The translations under genes and the position numbers were made by a program. Below the pieces are notes generated by a model that ran no database searches, was not told the DNA's origin, and was given only the letters and a program-made list of their open reading frames with translations. A DNA stretch of 64,000 nt from Apophysomyces variabilis (taxonomy: Eukaryota; Mucoromycota; Mucoromycetes; Mucorales; Mucoraceae), in the NCBI GenBank assembly GCA_002749535.1, contig MZZL01000401.1:687165-751164 (forward strand), given 5' to 3'. Below, piece after piece: positions 49,293 through 61,044 of this stretch. Positions within the stretch are counted from its first letter, which is position 1; every line of letters begins with the position of its first letter.

Positions 49293-49557
49293 GGCAGACT
49301 TTATGAATAATGTGCAGAACGAAGAAAAAAAGAGGCAAGTCTCATCTGCAGAAAGCCAAGGGGATGGTATTTATCTTATCAACGAGTGAGTCAAGTGGTC
49401 AACCAATCAGATTGCCTGAATTACACAAAGCTCGCTGATTTGGCTGTCATTCTTGACTCACTTTGGATAAGGTGAATTTGCTGGCCAGTACTCGTCCTTC
49501 TCGATCAGCCTAACTTTCCCAACATTCAGATCTTGCGCTATACTGTATTTCTCAAAA

Positions 49558-49819
49558 ATGGATTTTCGCAAACTACGAAAATCCAAGTCGCAGTCCATTG
49601 AAAGTAAAAATTTATATACGCATCTTGCATTCATTTGGCGGGGAGATGGGTATGGCGTCGTCAGTTTTATGACAGGTATGTAAAAGTGGTTAATTTCAAC
49701 TCTTATAGCACGACAATTAATGTAATTTGTTAGCGTCAAGCCCAGGTTCCAAAATGCGCCAAGTGAATTTGCTAGATGCGACTTTAATTTTTGGAAATAA
49801 AGTACCAAACTCCCCATAG
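49558..49819 (+). CDS. Candidate small spliced gene
   Basis: ATG at 49558; exon 1 49558-49675, GTATGT donor, intron 49676-49733 ending TTTGTTAG, exon 2 49734-49819 (TAG). 67 aa: MDFRKLRKSKSQSIESK, then AFIWRGDGYGVVSFMT, ending FGNKVPNSP. The junction is in phase and the splice sites are good. No family known. A 46-codon minus-strand frame (49601-49458) overlaps exon 1, so strand choice is open. Confidence 0.35.
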
Positions 49820-50334
49820 CAAAGATGGGCCACATCAAAAGGAAGTACTTACGAGCTCCGACTGTGCCTGAAAGCTCTTTCGATAGACATCAACATTTGC
49901 TACTGCTCCCTGCGTCTTTGGTTGTAAACCGGCTATTCACATAGCCCTTTGCAGATCGTCTGCTTATCACCTATTATTTCAGGCAAAGTAGTATTCCTAT
50001 CCAGAAGTCACGCATTACACAGGAAGATTGTCTCGAACATCTGGTCCAATCATATACCGAGAAAGTGTACTTTTTTGGGACACGAGCAATTTTGCCATGA
50101 CATTTCACTATCCCCGCACTGTTCATTAAAGATACAAGTGTTACGTTATTCTTTGAAATTAGGTATACCGAATAAAAAAAGCGCAAAAACGATTGTGCTC
50201 TGACTGAGTCCGGCGTACAATATTCACGAGGGTTCAAGCGTCCCGTTGGCAACACAGCCCGCTCTTTCAGGAAGACGGTTGGAATTAGCTTTTAATGTGT
50301 GCAAATGCTTTTCATACATAGGTGTATCAAAATT

Positions 50335-51542
50335 CTACCACCCGAAGAGTGTCTCCTTGACTTTGTGTATAATTCCGACATCCTTTGCTTTCTCCACCAC
50401 GCCAGCAGGTCGAACGCTTGGACGCCCAAGTACGCTCACGCCCGCTTCGCCACTGCCCAGTTCAATTGTTTTCGGTTTAGAAACGTCTAATTTTTTGTAC
50501 AGATCCTTGCCCGAGCGGATGACGCTCACGTTCATCTTTGGTTCGCCATGGTCTGAAGGTGCTAATACAACACCAAGCATATGGTTTTGACCAATAATAA
50601 CGCCATTGCTATTGACAGCGTTTCTTGCTGCTTCGCTTGATGCATAACGTACGCTGATCCAGTTGCCAGGTGTCTGATGATGTTCCACAATGTCTCCATA
50701 TTTACTTAGGTGTAAAAGGGCGTCAGGTATCATGTTTGGCAAGATGCCAAATATGTTAACGGTTGTTGATTCATGCTTTTGTGATGTCTTGCCGGGACTG
50801 TCAGTATTTGGTTAGCGTTCATACATCCAATCCAGCTATTGCATCTACCCTGCCTTTGTGCATCGTCTGCTTTCTCTGCTGTATCTGATATGATTCAGGT
50901 ATGTGAGCATTCTGGCTGCTGTTGGATGATGTGATTTGAAGATACCTTTGTTTGGTGCACTAAAAGGGGTCGAAACGTCTAGTGCCGCCTTGAAGTATTT
51001 TTTTCGCGCACTTCACTGATGTTAGGTTTGCGTCTATGCAGAGATCTTGGCCAACTTACTCTGCGTCTACATGACTGTCATTTTGTCGCTTAGTACTGGT
51101 TTGCTAGATGAACTGTGAGAACCCTGAATAAGTAGCCAGTCGGAATTTTTACCTCTGAGCTAGATCCGGAAAGGAATCCTGGAAGGATTGTTTGTTTTGT
51201 GTCGAATGCTGAAGATGAAGATGGTCGTCTTTGTTCTTCGGTGATCGAGGTAGAGGCAAGTAAGAAAGGTGTTGATTGCTGATTGGAGCCAACGAAAAAG
51301 CAAGGTGGTTTAGATAAACGAGACCCATCGCCAGGCTTTACAGAAAAATAGGATGCGTGTGTTTCGCCGAAACTGACTTGCTTCTGCACGGTAGGATCTT
51401 GAACTTTAGGTTGTTGTTGCTGTTCTGGTAACGCGATTGGCTGTACATTAAAAAGACTAGTTGTAGTTGTCACTGGTAAAAATAAAGATGAAGTGGATCG
51501 AGGAGATCCTTTTGCTTGGGTAATAGATGGATGACTGAACAT
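50335..51542 (-). CDS. Nucleoporin NUP53/NUP35 (MPPN domain)
   Basis: ATG at 51542 to stop at 50335; four or more exons. N-terminal region is Ser/Thr/Gln-rich and unstructured with scattered Phe. The Nup35-type RRM (MPPN) reads TVNIFGILPNMIPDALL, YGDIVEHHQTPGNWISVRY, ARNAVNSNGVIIGQNHMLGV. The end EKAKDVGIIHKVKETLFGW is the amphipathic C-terminal helix that anchors Nup53/35 in the pore membrane. It links inner-ring nucleoporins. Two short internal exons (around 51070 and 50970-50870) connect the N-terminal part to the MPPN domain; their edges are approximate. Confidence 0.9.
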
Positions 51543-51639
51543 TCAATGAAATCGCGTTTACGCCTGACAAACGCTGCAACTGGAAAAAGTATGAAGCTTC
51601 ATTTCCGCACATAAAAGAACCTTACTGAAATTTAGAAAA

Positions 51640-51647
51640 TGACGTCA
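51640..51647. promoter_or_regulatory. TGACGTCA (CRE/ATF palindrome) upstream of NUP53
   Basis: A perfect 8-bp ATF/CREB site 98 bp upstream of the NUP53/35 start. bZIP factors bind this palindrome in fungi. Function is inferred from position only. Confidence 0.4.
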
Positions 51648-52593
51648 CCAAGGAAGCGCAGTTGCGAGGGCTGTTTATATGAATCCGCACCCGTTTACTG
51701 GTGTGAATAGACGGTCCCGCTATTAGCGAATTCGCTCAAGCGGCTTTGTCTACGCGGACTTCACTGGTGCACTTCAAATTCCCTGCATGAACATAAATAA
51801 CCAGCATTAAATCCGCACTTTGCATTGTTTCTATAAGTGATGGTGCTACCAGAAAGTTTCGGTAAAGTAAAAAACCTACACTTACTGTCTGGACACTTTT
51901 TACTATGTCTACTAAGCATAACTAAATAGTTTGTAACAAAGTAGCAGCAATCTTTTATCCCAATGGCAATGACTTCTGTTTACATTCATCGTTGCGATAC
52001 TGCGTAGTGGATATCTGCCTTTAGATAAGAGGAATCAACCAACTGATACAGAATAAAAATGAAATTGCTTCATAATCATTAGGCAGGGTCGAAACTCGGT
52101 TGAAATTGAAAGGTTGGCAACTTACAAGAGCCTAGGTGCTTTCAAAGTCCGCTATTTGGCCTGGCCATTATGAACCTGCCGTACGTGCCACTTTATTCCT
52201 TCGTGCACGGACTCCGGTATTCTGCAAGTTCATGCGATACTGGGATAATCGATATTTGAAAAACGTACCACCCAGCTATTAGACGCGTTTCAGTCCTCGA
52301 CTATTGTACACGCCTCTATCCGTAACCAAACTGCACAATGAATGCTGGGATTTCTGCTTTTGTTTGAACAGTCTAGATATGGCTTATATACAGTACGTAC
52401 GGCAGTCAAGCTATCAAACTTTATCAGTTGTTATTAGCAGCAGATGTAGAGGAAAAAGCATTAGCGGATAACAGCTTTCGGATCGTCCGATCTTAGCAAA
52501 CTCCGTCCCAGTTATCAGATTTCACAGCTTGTCGGGTAAATATTATAGGACAACTGAGAGCAGACTCCAATTTCCCCCTTGCCCTTGATCTCG
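51648..52593. other. Divergent intergenic region
   Basis: About 950 bp between NUP53 (minus) and the serine hydrolase (plus). No gene seen; a TATATACA-like motif lies at about 52384. Confidence 0.35.
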
Positions 52594-53615
52594 ATGAGCT
52601 CAGCGAAGAAATTACGCATCCTCTGTTTGCATGGTTATGTGCAAAATGGGCCGGTCTTCCGAAAAAAGACTGCCGTGGTGCGTAAAAAGTTAGACAAGAT
52701 AGCCGACTTGGGTACATGTCTTGGAATGATCGTTCATCTTGATTACTCATGCTGAATATTAGTGTATGTCACTGCGCCTCATGTTGTTGTCAATCCAAAG
52801 TATACTTCTGAGGCTCATCGAGAAGCTGCTGCGGATCCGAATGCGCCTGAAGGTAAGGAAATAGCTGAACTCATTTTTTTTCTTTCTTTTTGCCCTGTCC
52901 GGCTTCTTTATCCTTTTTCTGCGGCTTGAATAGCGGTGCCTTACATAACATGATAGAGGCTAAGGCCTTTGGCTGGTGGCATGCGGACGAGGTGACACCG
53001 GAGGGATATTACCCGGGGTTTAAGGAGTCTGTCAGTTATTTGAAGGATATTTTACTGAAAGAGGTCAGAAGGGGGCTGAATCAAGAGTGTGATCTGATAT
53101 CTATTTATGCAGGGTCCATTTGATGGCGTGTTTGGGTTTTCGCAAGGTAAGGATACTGAATGGGGGATCTTGTATGTTAATATTGGTTCTGGTCAGGTGC
53201 CTGTCTCGCAGCAATATTGACAGAATTGCTCGAGAATCGTACACTTGTACCTGAACTTCTATCGTCGGAATTCGATCACCCAGCCTTCAAATTTGCTATT
53301 GTTGTTGCTGGATTTATTCCCAGTTCGCAAACAGCCACTAAGGCCGTTTTCCAAGATAAAATCCAGACACCTAGCATGCATATGTTTGGAGAAAAAGACA
53401 CACTTGTTTTGCCTGAACGGATGAAGGCACTCACCACTGTATTTAAAGATCCGCTGATCCTTGTTCATCCTGGAGGGTAGGTTCTGTGTTACAACAATCC
53501 ACGAGGACGACTTACCTGCATGGGTAGACACGTTGTGCCCACAAATGCCGCCAACCGGAATGAAATAGCAGCATTTGTTTCCAAGTTTGCAGCAGAGCAA
53601 GAAATCAGCGCTTGA
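52594..53615 (+). CDS. FSH1-family serine hydrolase
   Basis: ATG at 52594 (MSSAKKLRILCLHGYVQNG), stop TGA 53613-53615; about six exons. The alpha/beta hydrolase fold of the FSH1 family is shown by LCLHGYVQNG, VYVTAPHVV, GWWHADE, GPFDGVFGFSQG with the nucleophile Ser, the Asp in FGEKDTLV, and the His in HPGGHVVP. The GFSQG elbow is split by an intron after SQ. FSH1 proteins are related to dihydrofolate reductase-associated OVCA2; substrates are small esters. Length about 240 aa is normal. Confidence 0.92.
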
Positions 53616-54408
53616 ACACCTTAAATATACTTTCTTAACTTTTAGACATTCTATAGAACGTTAAGATCATGACAGACAGTTATTCGATCATGTATCACCG
53701 CGCCCCGGGATTTTGCCCGGTGTATTCCGTCAAAAGAAAGTTATTTTTTTTTGCCTTAAATCAATTCCGTCTAGAGGTATACTACACAAGACGTATAAAC
53801 AGATCATAAAAAGAGAAATTCGAACACTTGCAGCACAGACACCCTAGTTTACTTGGATGAGACAGAAGTTATTTAGATGACCATAGAACGAAGCTTTTTT
53901 ACTGAACATTTAAAAGGTTTTTCATATTCAGGATAGGACAGAAACTTTACCCGTCAAGTTCCAAAGTAAAAAAATTTTTTTCTTTTTTTTTTTTTGCCAA
54001 TGTTATTTTCATAGCTCCGACTTTTTGAAAGGGCTTCTTTCCATTCCGTTCCTCGTATTATCCCTCTTTATTCTTTTCTTGGTTGTTTTTCTTTTATTTG
54101 CTGTCTGTTATATATTTCTTTTCTTCTTCTCCCTTTTCTTCTTTGCCTCTTCTCACTCCGTTCATTGCGCTCTTTATTTAAAAAAGCTACATACTCTCAT
54201 TCTTCTCTGATTTCTTTGTTATCTATTGCTCTTTTCTGCTCTGTGTCTTTATTTATTCAAACCGTTTCTTCATCGCCATTCGCAATTAACCATAGTTTGA
54301 ATCACTGCTTCATTCCTTCGCAACTGTAAGTAGATTTATTGTCATTTTTGAATCTCAGTCCGAACCTTATTATACTGTACGTGGGGGACTAAAAACGAAA
54401 TGGTATAG
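53616..54408. other. Upstream region of the Zn2Cys6 gene
   Basis: T-rich and CT-rich, without a supportable ORF. A likely 5' UTR intron starts at GTAAGT (about 54326). Long pyrimidine-rich leaders are common before fungal regulator genes. Confidence 0.35.
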
Positions 54409-55738
54409 ATGCAATTTGTTCAAACGCCCTATTATGGCTATGCCCAGCAGTCTGCTAACCAGTCGACGTTGCAAAATCCTCATGATCAACATCACCAACA
54501 ACAGCAGCATATCAACATCCCCTCGGCCGGCTTACCGTTTGTTCCACCAGCTCAGCAAGCTCCTACTGCAGCACAGCAACCGAATCAAGCTTATGCTGCC
54601 TTGACAAAACCAAAAAGAAAACAAGTAAAGAACGCTTGTGGTAATGCATCATGAACGATAATTAAGTGATTATTTTGCTTGTACTTACTCGTGTTATTCA
54701 GTGAACTGTCAAAAGGCTTGTAAAAAGTGTGATGACGGTCGACCTTGCCAACGCTGTATCAAATACGGCTTGACAGATACTTGCGTTAACTCCGTTCGTA
54801 AGGAACGCAAGAAAGGTATTAAACGCGGTCCGTATAAACGTCGGAATCAAGGCGATGGTAATCAATCCGAGACTTCATCTACTCCTACTACACCGGTGCC
54901 ATCCATGCCATCCAACGCTCTTTACGCCACTGGAGTCGTTCGTACCAACACCGTACCCATGTCCTATGCTGGCTTCAACCCTGCTCATTACGAAACCTTC
55001 CATGACTATCAGCAGATGTTGCCGCCCTATAATATGATGCCTTCATCGCTTCAACAGCAAGTCTATCCCCCGACCATGCCATACCAGCAAGCGATGAACC
55101 CTGTTTCGCAGACTCAATCTCCGGTCATGCATGGAAATTTCAAGCAAGAATTGCAACAACCTCAGGTTGCACAGGCGCCAAGCGTGGCTGAGAAATCGAC
55201 GAAAGGATCTGATTCCGACGAAGAAGGATCAAAATTAAATATCCTGTCGCAGCTGTGTAGTGCTGTATTGGACCATAATTCGGATGCTCCTAAGCAGGAA
55301 CAAGCCAGCGCTAGCGAGTCGACAACTTACAGTGCCAGTTCCCCTAACAGACACATGCCCGCTGTCGCCCACAATGCCAACGTAGTAACAGCCGGAGCAA
55401 ATTATAGAAATGTCCCTCCGTACGGTGCCACTTATGTGAATGGTCCTGCTATGCAAAATCGTGGTGGAATGTACATTAGTCCATCGTCCTCTGCATCAAC
55501 TCCGCTAGGCTACTCTCCATCAGCAGGTACCGAGAAAAATCTTCCATTGCAGCATGCACAACAGCATTCCTACAATTATCAACAGCAACAACAGCAGCAA
55601 CATCACCATCATTCACAGCAACAACAGCATCAGCATCAGCATCAACAAACACAACAGCAACTACAGAGCTCTACGCCGAACAACAACAACAACAACAACA
55701 ACAACAACTGGAACGGCAACCCAATGCCTCAATGGTAA
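54409..55738 (+). CDS. Zn(II)2Cys6 transcription factor
   Basis: Exons 54409-54640 and 54702-55738. The Zn2Cys6 cluster CX2CX6CX5CX2CX8C is formed across the intron: NAC/VNCQKACKKCDDGRPCQRC...DTC, followed by a basic KERKKGIKRGPYKRR linker. The N-terminal part is Gln/Pro/Ala-rich. After the DNA-binding domain comes a long Ser/Pro/Gln-rich region with an acidic patch (KGSDSDEEGSKLNILSQL), then poly-Gln/His and an Asn run ending NWNGNPMPQW. It lacks the fungal middle homology domain. Similar Mucorales proteins exist, but the target is unknown. Its last 450 coding bases are repeated exactly downstream as an assembly duplication. Confidence 0.93.
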
Positions 55739-56374
55739 AAGGAAGCCAAAAAAAGACCACTTAATTCTATGATATCATCTATAAATAAGAATTGCATGCC
55801 AACGCTCCCCCTTCTCTTTTTTTTTTTTTTCGTTTATTTAAACAGAAACCGGGACTAAGTTTTTAGAATACAGTACACTAGAGTTATTTTTTTAAGATCA
55901 TCATTCTTTTTTTTTCTTTGTGTACATAAGGATTTACCTTCTCTCTTTCTATATAGTGGATCATGTAACTTTCAATAAATAAGCATTAATGATATTTGTG
56001 ACACAATAAAACGTCATTGATGTGCGGAAACATGGTTGGGTTTTTTGGTACTACGTATTGTGTGCCACGTTTTACAGATGCAACAATGAGCTGACAGGTT
56101 GAAGTTTTTCTTCTTGAACACAGAGTAAGTATAACTTCAACAACAACAACACATAGGATGACCCACTTTTTTTCCCCATCCTGCCAGCACCTTTTGCTTT
56201 CAAGCTTTTGTGCGAAATACGTACTTGCATGTGCTATGCAAGATCTTCTTGTATAAAACTGTGTTTCGCTTTGAAAGGTCTACAGCAAGCAAGCCAAGTC
56301 AATGGGCATAACAAAGTAAATCTTCTTTTATTGAAAAAGGAAAGGGAATTCAAAAAAGAGGTACAGAATGGATA
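55288..56374 (+). repeat. Copy 1 of an exact 1087-bp tandem duplication
   Basis: 55288-56374 matches 56376-57462 (offset 1088) in every segment I compared, including the poly-Gln/Asn codons and a 14-T run. The only base between copies is an N at 56375. It spans the 3' part of the Zn2Cys6 gene and its 3' flank. Confidence 0.9.
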
Positions 56375-56375
56375 N
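56375..56375. other. Single N (assembly gap)
   Basis: The only ambiguous base in the window, sitting exactly between the two identical 1087-bp copies. This is the pattern left when two overlapping contigs are scaffolded without merging. Confidence 0.9.
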
Positions 56376-57462
56376 TCCTAAGCAGGAACAAGCCAGCGCT
56401 AGCGAGTCGACAACTTACAGTGCCAGTTCCCCTAACAGACACATGCCCGCTGTCGCCCACAATGCCAACGTAGTAACAGCCGGAGCAAATTATAGAAATG
56501 TCCCTCCGTACGGTGCCACTTATGTGAATGGTCCTGCTATGCAAAATCGTGGTGGAATGTACATTAGTCCATCGTCCTCTGCATCAACTCCGCTAGGCTA
56601 CTCTCCATCAGCAGGTACCGAGAAAAATCTTCCATTGCAGCATGCACAACAGCATTCCTACAATTATCAACAGCAACAACAGCAGCAACATCACCATCAT
56701 TCACAGCAACAACAGCATCAGCATCAGCATCAACAAACACAACAGCAACTACAGAGCTCTACGCCGAACAACAACAACAACAACAACAACAACAACTGGA
56801 ACGGCAACCCAATGCCTCAATGGTAAAAGGAAGCCAAAAAAAGACCACTTAATTCTATGATATCATCTATAAATAAGAATTGCATGCCAACGCTCCCCCT
56901 TCTCTTTTTTTTTTTTTTCGTTTATTTAAACAGAAACCGGGACTAAGTTTTTAGAATACAGTACACTAGAGTTATTTTTTTAAGATCATCATTCTTTTTT
57001 TTTCTTTGTGTACATAAGGATTTACCTTCTCTCTTTCTATATAGTGGATCATGTAACTTTCAATAAATAAGCATTAATGATATTTGTGACACAATAAAAC
57101 GTCATTGATGTGCGGAAACATGGTTGGGTTTTTTGGTACTACGTATTGTGTGCCACGTTTTACAGATGCAACAATGAGCTGACAGGTTGAAGTTTTTCTT
57201 CTTGAACACAGAGTAAGTATAACTTCAACAACAACAACACATAGGATGACCCACTTTTTTTCCCCATCCTGCCAGCACCTTTTGCTTTCAAGCTTTTGTG
57301 CGAAATACGTACTTGCATGTGCTATGCAAGATCTTCTTGTATAAAACTGTGTTTCGCTTTGAAAGGTCTACAGCAAGCAAGCCAAGTCAATGGGCATAAC
57401 AAAGTAAATCTTCTTTTATTGAAAAAGGAAAGGGAATTCAAAAAAGAGGTACAGAATGGATA
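56376..57462 (+). repeat. Copy 2 of the duplication (probable assembly artefact)
   Basis: Repeats the C-terminal 150 codons of the Zn2Cys6 factor (56376-56826) and 636 bp of 3' flank, without any promoter, start codon or DNA-binding domain. Should not be annotated as a separate gene. Confidence 0.88.
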
Positions 57463-57743
57463 GGCTCAAAGGGGTGAACTTCCGATGGTTGCCACGGACC
57501 GGACGGAGTTGAATTCGGAGATGAACCGATGGGTAACTGAGGATCAGTCTGGCAGTAAGAAGCTGACAGTTAAAAAGAGAACAGACCGGAGTGAGCCATC
57601 AAAACAAACAAACACACAGAAACGTGGCATCTTTTCAGTTTTTGGTTTACTTACAATCATTAGGCGCAAAGGATTTTAAAAGTAAAGTAGAGGAGGATTG
57701 ACCAGATGTTGCAGGATCTATAGTACAAGAAAAAGAATTCGAG

Positions 57744-58666
57744 TTATTCATCATGATCTGAGTCTAGATAGGGAAAAAGCTTTTTCGTCTTTTTCTTACT
57801 ACCATAGGGCTGACCAAAACTTCCCAGGCTACTGATGCTTGCTCGATGATAGATGCTTGGAGGATAGGGATTTTCAAGAGTCCAAGGGTCCTCCTCATCT
57901 TCTTCTCCCTCGCCATTGTGCATATCGAAGGAAGAGCTGGAGGAGACAGACCATGGTGCACACGGGCCAGCAGCACAACAAGAAGAAGATGCAGGAGGTA
58001 ACCACTGCGTCGACTGAGATTGAACCGGTTCCGTTGCTAGGGGAGGCGGAGGCGGGGTGGTGGGTGTGGCGACAGAGTCCATTTCTTGTGCAAAACTCAA
58101 CTGAACCAGCAGTCTCTTGTTTTCGCGCTGAAGTTGGAGTATCTGATGTTGGTATCGGTCTTCCTTGGACACACTTTGCTTCACCCAATCGAGCGCCTTC
58201 TCTACAATCTGACCTTTCGAGGGTCGACGATGGTTTTGAAGATTTGGTAAAGCCTCAGCCAATTGACGGAATTTGCCATTTAGGCTAACTCTCCTTGCAC
58301 GCTCAAGTGCATTGTGTTCCGCTCGCCTTTCTTCTTTACTTAGCGACGGCCTAAGAGAAAGAGTAAAGAAAAAGAGGAAAGGGTGAGGCTCTTTCGTTAA
58401 CCAAAAACTGCTAGAAGGACGAATTGACAGGTTTCGGCGAGCGATAGTGTCCACGCAACTTACCTTTTCTCAAACATGGGGGAAGAGGAGGAGGGTTTCT
58501 CCTCTAAAGTATTTTCTATATCTTGATCCAATAATGTATCGAATGAATGGAAGAAATTGCATGGCGCTTCTTCTTTTAATGGGACACTACGTAGTTGGGG
58601 CTGGTTGAGAGGGTGAAGGTCATGCATTGATTTACTGCAGCGAAGAGCATGGTGTTGATGGTACAT
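57744..58666 (-). CDS. bHLH transcription factor
   Basis: Two exons, 58666-58464 and 58350-57744; 810 nt, 269 aa. The bHLH starts at the second exon: KEERRAEHNALERARRVSLN (basic region with the E-box-contacting His-Asn-x-x-Glu-Arg pattern), helix 1 KFRQLAEALPNL, loop, helix 2 KGQIVEKALDWVKQ, then a leucine-zipper-like coil (QILQLQRENKRLLVQL). C-terminus is Pro/Ser-rich and acidic (EGEEDEEDP) with a basic KKKTKK near the end. H-E-R spacing fits Max/USF-like E-box binders. Target genes unknown. Confidence 0.92.
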
Positions 58667-60566
58667 GAGGAAAGTAAAAAAGATATAGCAATGGCAATTC
58701 GAAAGGATCTGAAAGAAAAGTGATGAGAATGAAGGTTATGGAAACAAAAGAAAAAAAGAAAAAAAATGCTTTATATACTGATCGAAACAAGAGAGAGAGA
58801 GATCGTGTTAGAATTAGGTTACATGAGTTTAGCCCCATGATCTTACCAACTCTGGCCTGTTCTCCCGCTTGAAGTTTTTCTCCGCGCCGCCTATTTTTTT
58901 TCTTCTCTTGTCTCGATACCATCTAACAAAAATTCTGTGTGCGCTAAAGCGGAGATGCTTGCTAGAGTAAAAGAGTGATCGTGGCTCATAGTAACGATAG
59001 GGTGTAACACAGACACGGACACATGGATTTCTTCATGTATAGATATTTTTTTCATTGCTCACTATAGCTTTGTCATTTCTATTATTTCACATTCGACAGA
59101 ATCGCTGGGCAAGAAGGTAGAAGACTAGATAGGGTTTTCTGTTAGATTGGACTATAAGAATGGAGTTCCTGTCCGTTGTTTTACACACTAAAAGGTGTTT
59201 TAGCCTGTGCTATTTCCAACTTAAAGCTTGTTCAACTTGATTTAGTGTATGCACTTTCACATAAATGGTTCATTTATCCTTTTTTCTATATCATGATGAT
59301 TTTGTTTTCGTTGCAGATGAAATCATTGAATGGTCCTAGCTGCTCTTCTCTCGGAGCGCTCGCCAAGAATAGGAATTACAAAATGGGGCTCCCCCAAAAG
59401 GTAACCAACGATCTCCCATCCCCCCATTTAGGCTCTTTAAAACTATACCAATCGGTGTGTCAGTAGTCTAGCTGCTTTTTCTGGGTCTAGAAAATTCCCA
59501 GTTCTCACGACGCTTGGCCCACACTCTCTCCTACCATCTTCTCTCTGCCTCTCTTGCCTCTCTCCGCCTGTATTTCCCCCCTCTTGGGCCACTATCACTC
59601 TATTTCTCGCGCGGATCACCAATTTGCTCGTTTCTTATTGCTGATGTTCCATTATGCAAAGAATAAAGTTATTCTTTCTTAATCTTTCCCAGTGCTCTTA
59701 TCGTGATTTTAATACCGGATTTCCTTTTTATCTCGGAGCGCGAAGCTTTTTTTCGCACAAACAGCACCGATATCCCGGAATCGATGGACAAAGAGGAGGT
59801 CAAAGCGGGGAATAGACAAAGTGTATCTCGATAACGCCAAAAAAGAAAGGAAAGAATTCGGTCATAACATTGAACATGAACAATAGCCAAATGCATGGAA
59901 AAAAAAGGGGGGCAGGAACTGATGAAAGCAATAACATCATAATGACATAAAATCCCTACTTTGACTTCATGTGTTCATAACGTAAAACAATGGCTAGGAT
60001 GTTTGTGCTCTGTTTAAAATTTTTTTGAAAATTGTTTGTTACTCGGTGTAAGTCCTATCATTGGTGTCGATAGTCTTTTTGGACATGGGGCTCGATGTAT
60101 GAATTCTTTCTATCAAAACAAGATACGAAAAAGAAGATAGAGTGGTCATGAGAAGAAGACAAGTGACCACAAACAAAGTGGGCTCGTGACACTGACCCGA
60201 CCGAAAAACTCGAAAGACTGAAAGCAACAGGGTTTGGAAAAATAACCCAGCGTATGGAAACATATCCATCTTTTGATAGAGAACCACTGAAGTTTCTATA
60301 GGATCATCGTTGTGGCTGCTAAAGTGGAGACAGTGGGAGAGGTCGAACCATCTCCATGGCGGCGTGATATGTCTTCATTTCACAAAAACGATCGAAAAGA
60401 CATGATTGGAGACCATGGCAACTCGGGTTACCCAAAAGAGCTAAAGGGAAATTCGCAGCGTGTACCTGCGTGTGGTAAAAAGTAGCATTGCCGATCACTT
60501 CTTTATATCTCTTTTTGGTTATAGTCCAGATCTAGTATCTGAGACATAAACCAAAAAATAAATTAG
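58667..60566. other. Mostly intergenic
   Basis: No well-supported gene. The first 600 bp are bHLH 5' flank. A minus-strand frame at 60269-60039 would give a 76-aa protein with one or two hydrophobic stretches (LFVVTCLLLMTTLSSFSYLVL); it could be a small membrane protein but has no further support. A plus-strand frame at 59176-59466 is probably accidental. Confidence 0.3.
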
Positions 60567-60751
60567 ATGTCGTTGCTTATCCATGCACTTTCCCCGGTGC
60601 TACCACACAAGGAGCAAAGCTTCCATGGTGCAGGTTGGTATCCCCTTTCCATTTTTATTCTTTTCAAATATGCTCCTCTATTAATTTGACAGAAAGATTT
60701 TTCTTCCCTTCGGATCGACGGCTAAGGAAAGGACGGAAACGGACATTCTAA
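60567..60751 (+). CDS. Candidate tiny spliced gene (41 aa)
   Basis: Exon 1 60567-60633, intron 60634-60692 (GTTGGT...TTTGACAG), exon 2 60693-60751. The protein begins MSLLIHALSPVLPHKEQSF and ends in a very basic tail (SDRRLRKGRKRTF). Junction in phase. No family recognised. It lies 294 bp upstream of the EIF1AD-like ATG and could also be an upstream ORF of that transcript. Confidence 0.4.
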
Positions 60752-60762
60752 TTGATAACAAA

Positions 60763-60770
60763 AACCCTAA
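60763..60770 (+). promoter_or_regulatory. AACCCTAA telobox-like element
   Basis: A telomere-repeat-like motif 275 bp upstream of the EIF1AD-like start codon. Teloboxes occur in promoters of translation genes in several eukaryotes; here the role is inference. Confidence 0.3.
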
Positions 60771-61044
60771 ATTGCTTCCTATCAGATATTGTCTCACATC
60801 GATCTTTAGAGGTAATATATTCTCAGATTGTCCATCGTGCTTTTTTACTACGTTCTTATACAGCGACCATTACAAAACAAAATACTTCCGAAAAATCCTC
60901 CGATTTTTGATGGATCGTCCTAGGTCAACGAATCCAGTTAAGCTTGACCAATTTTTGATGCGCTGCTCTTTAATGTGACTTGATTTCTTCGTGCTTTTTT
61001 TTTGGGTGAAAAGTCTGGCTGGAAAAAATGCATTTGGGTACAAC

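Noticed and set aside
56376..56826. A second Zn2Cys6-like gene fragment
   Set aside because: Matches 55288-55738 throughout, next to an N, no start or DNA-binding domain; assembly duplication, not a paralogue.
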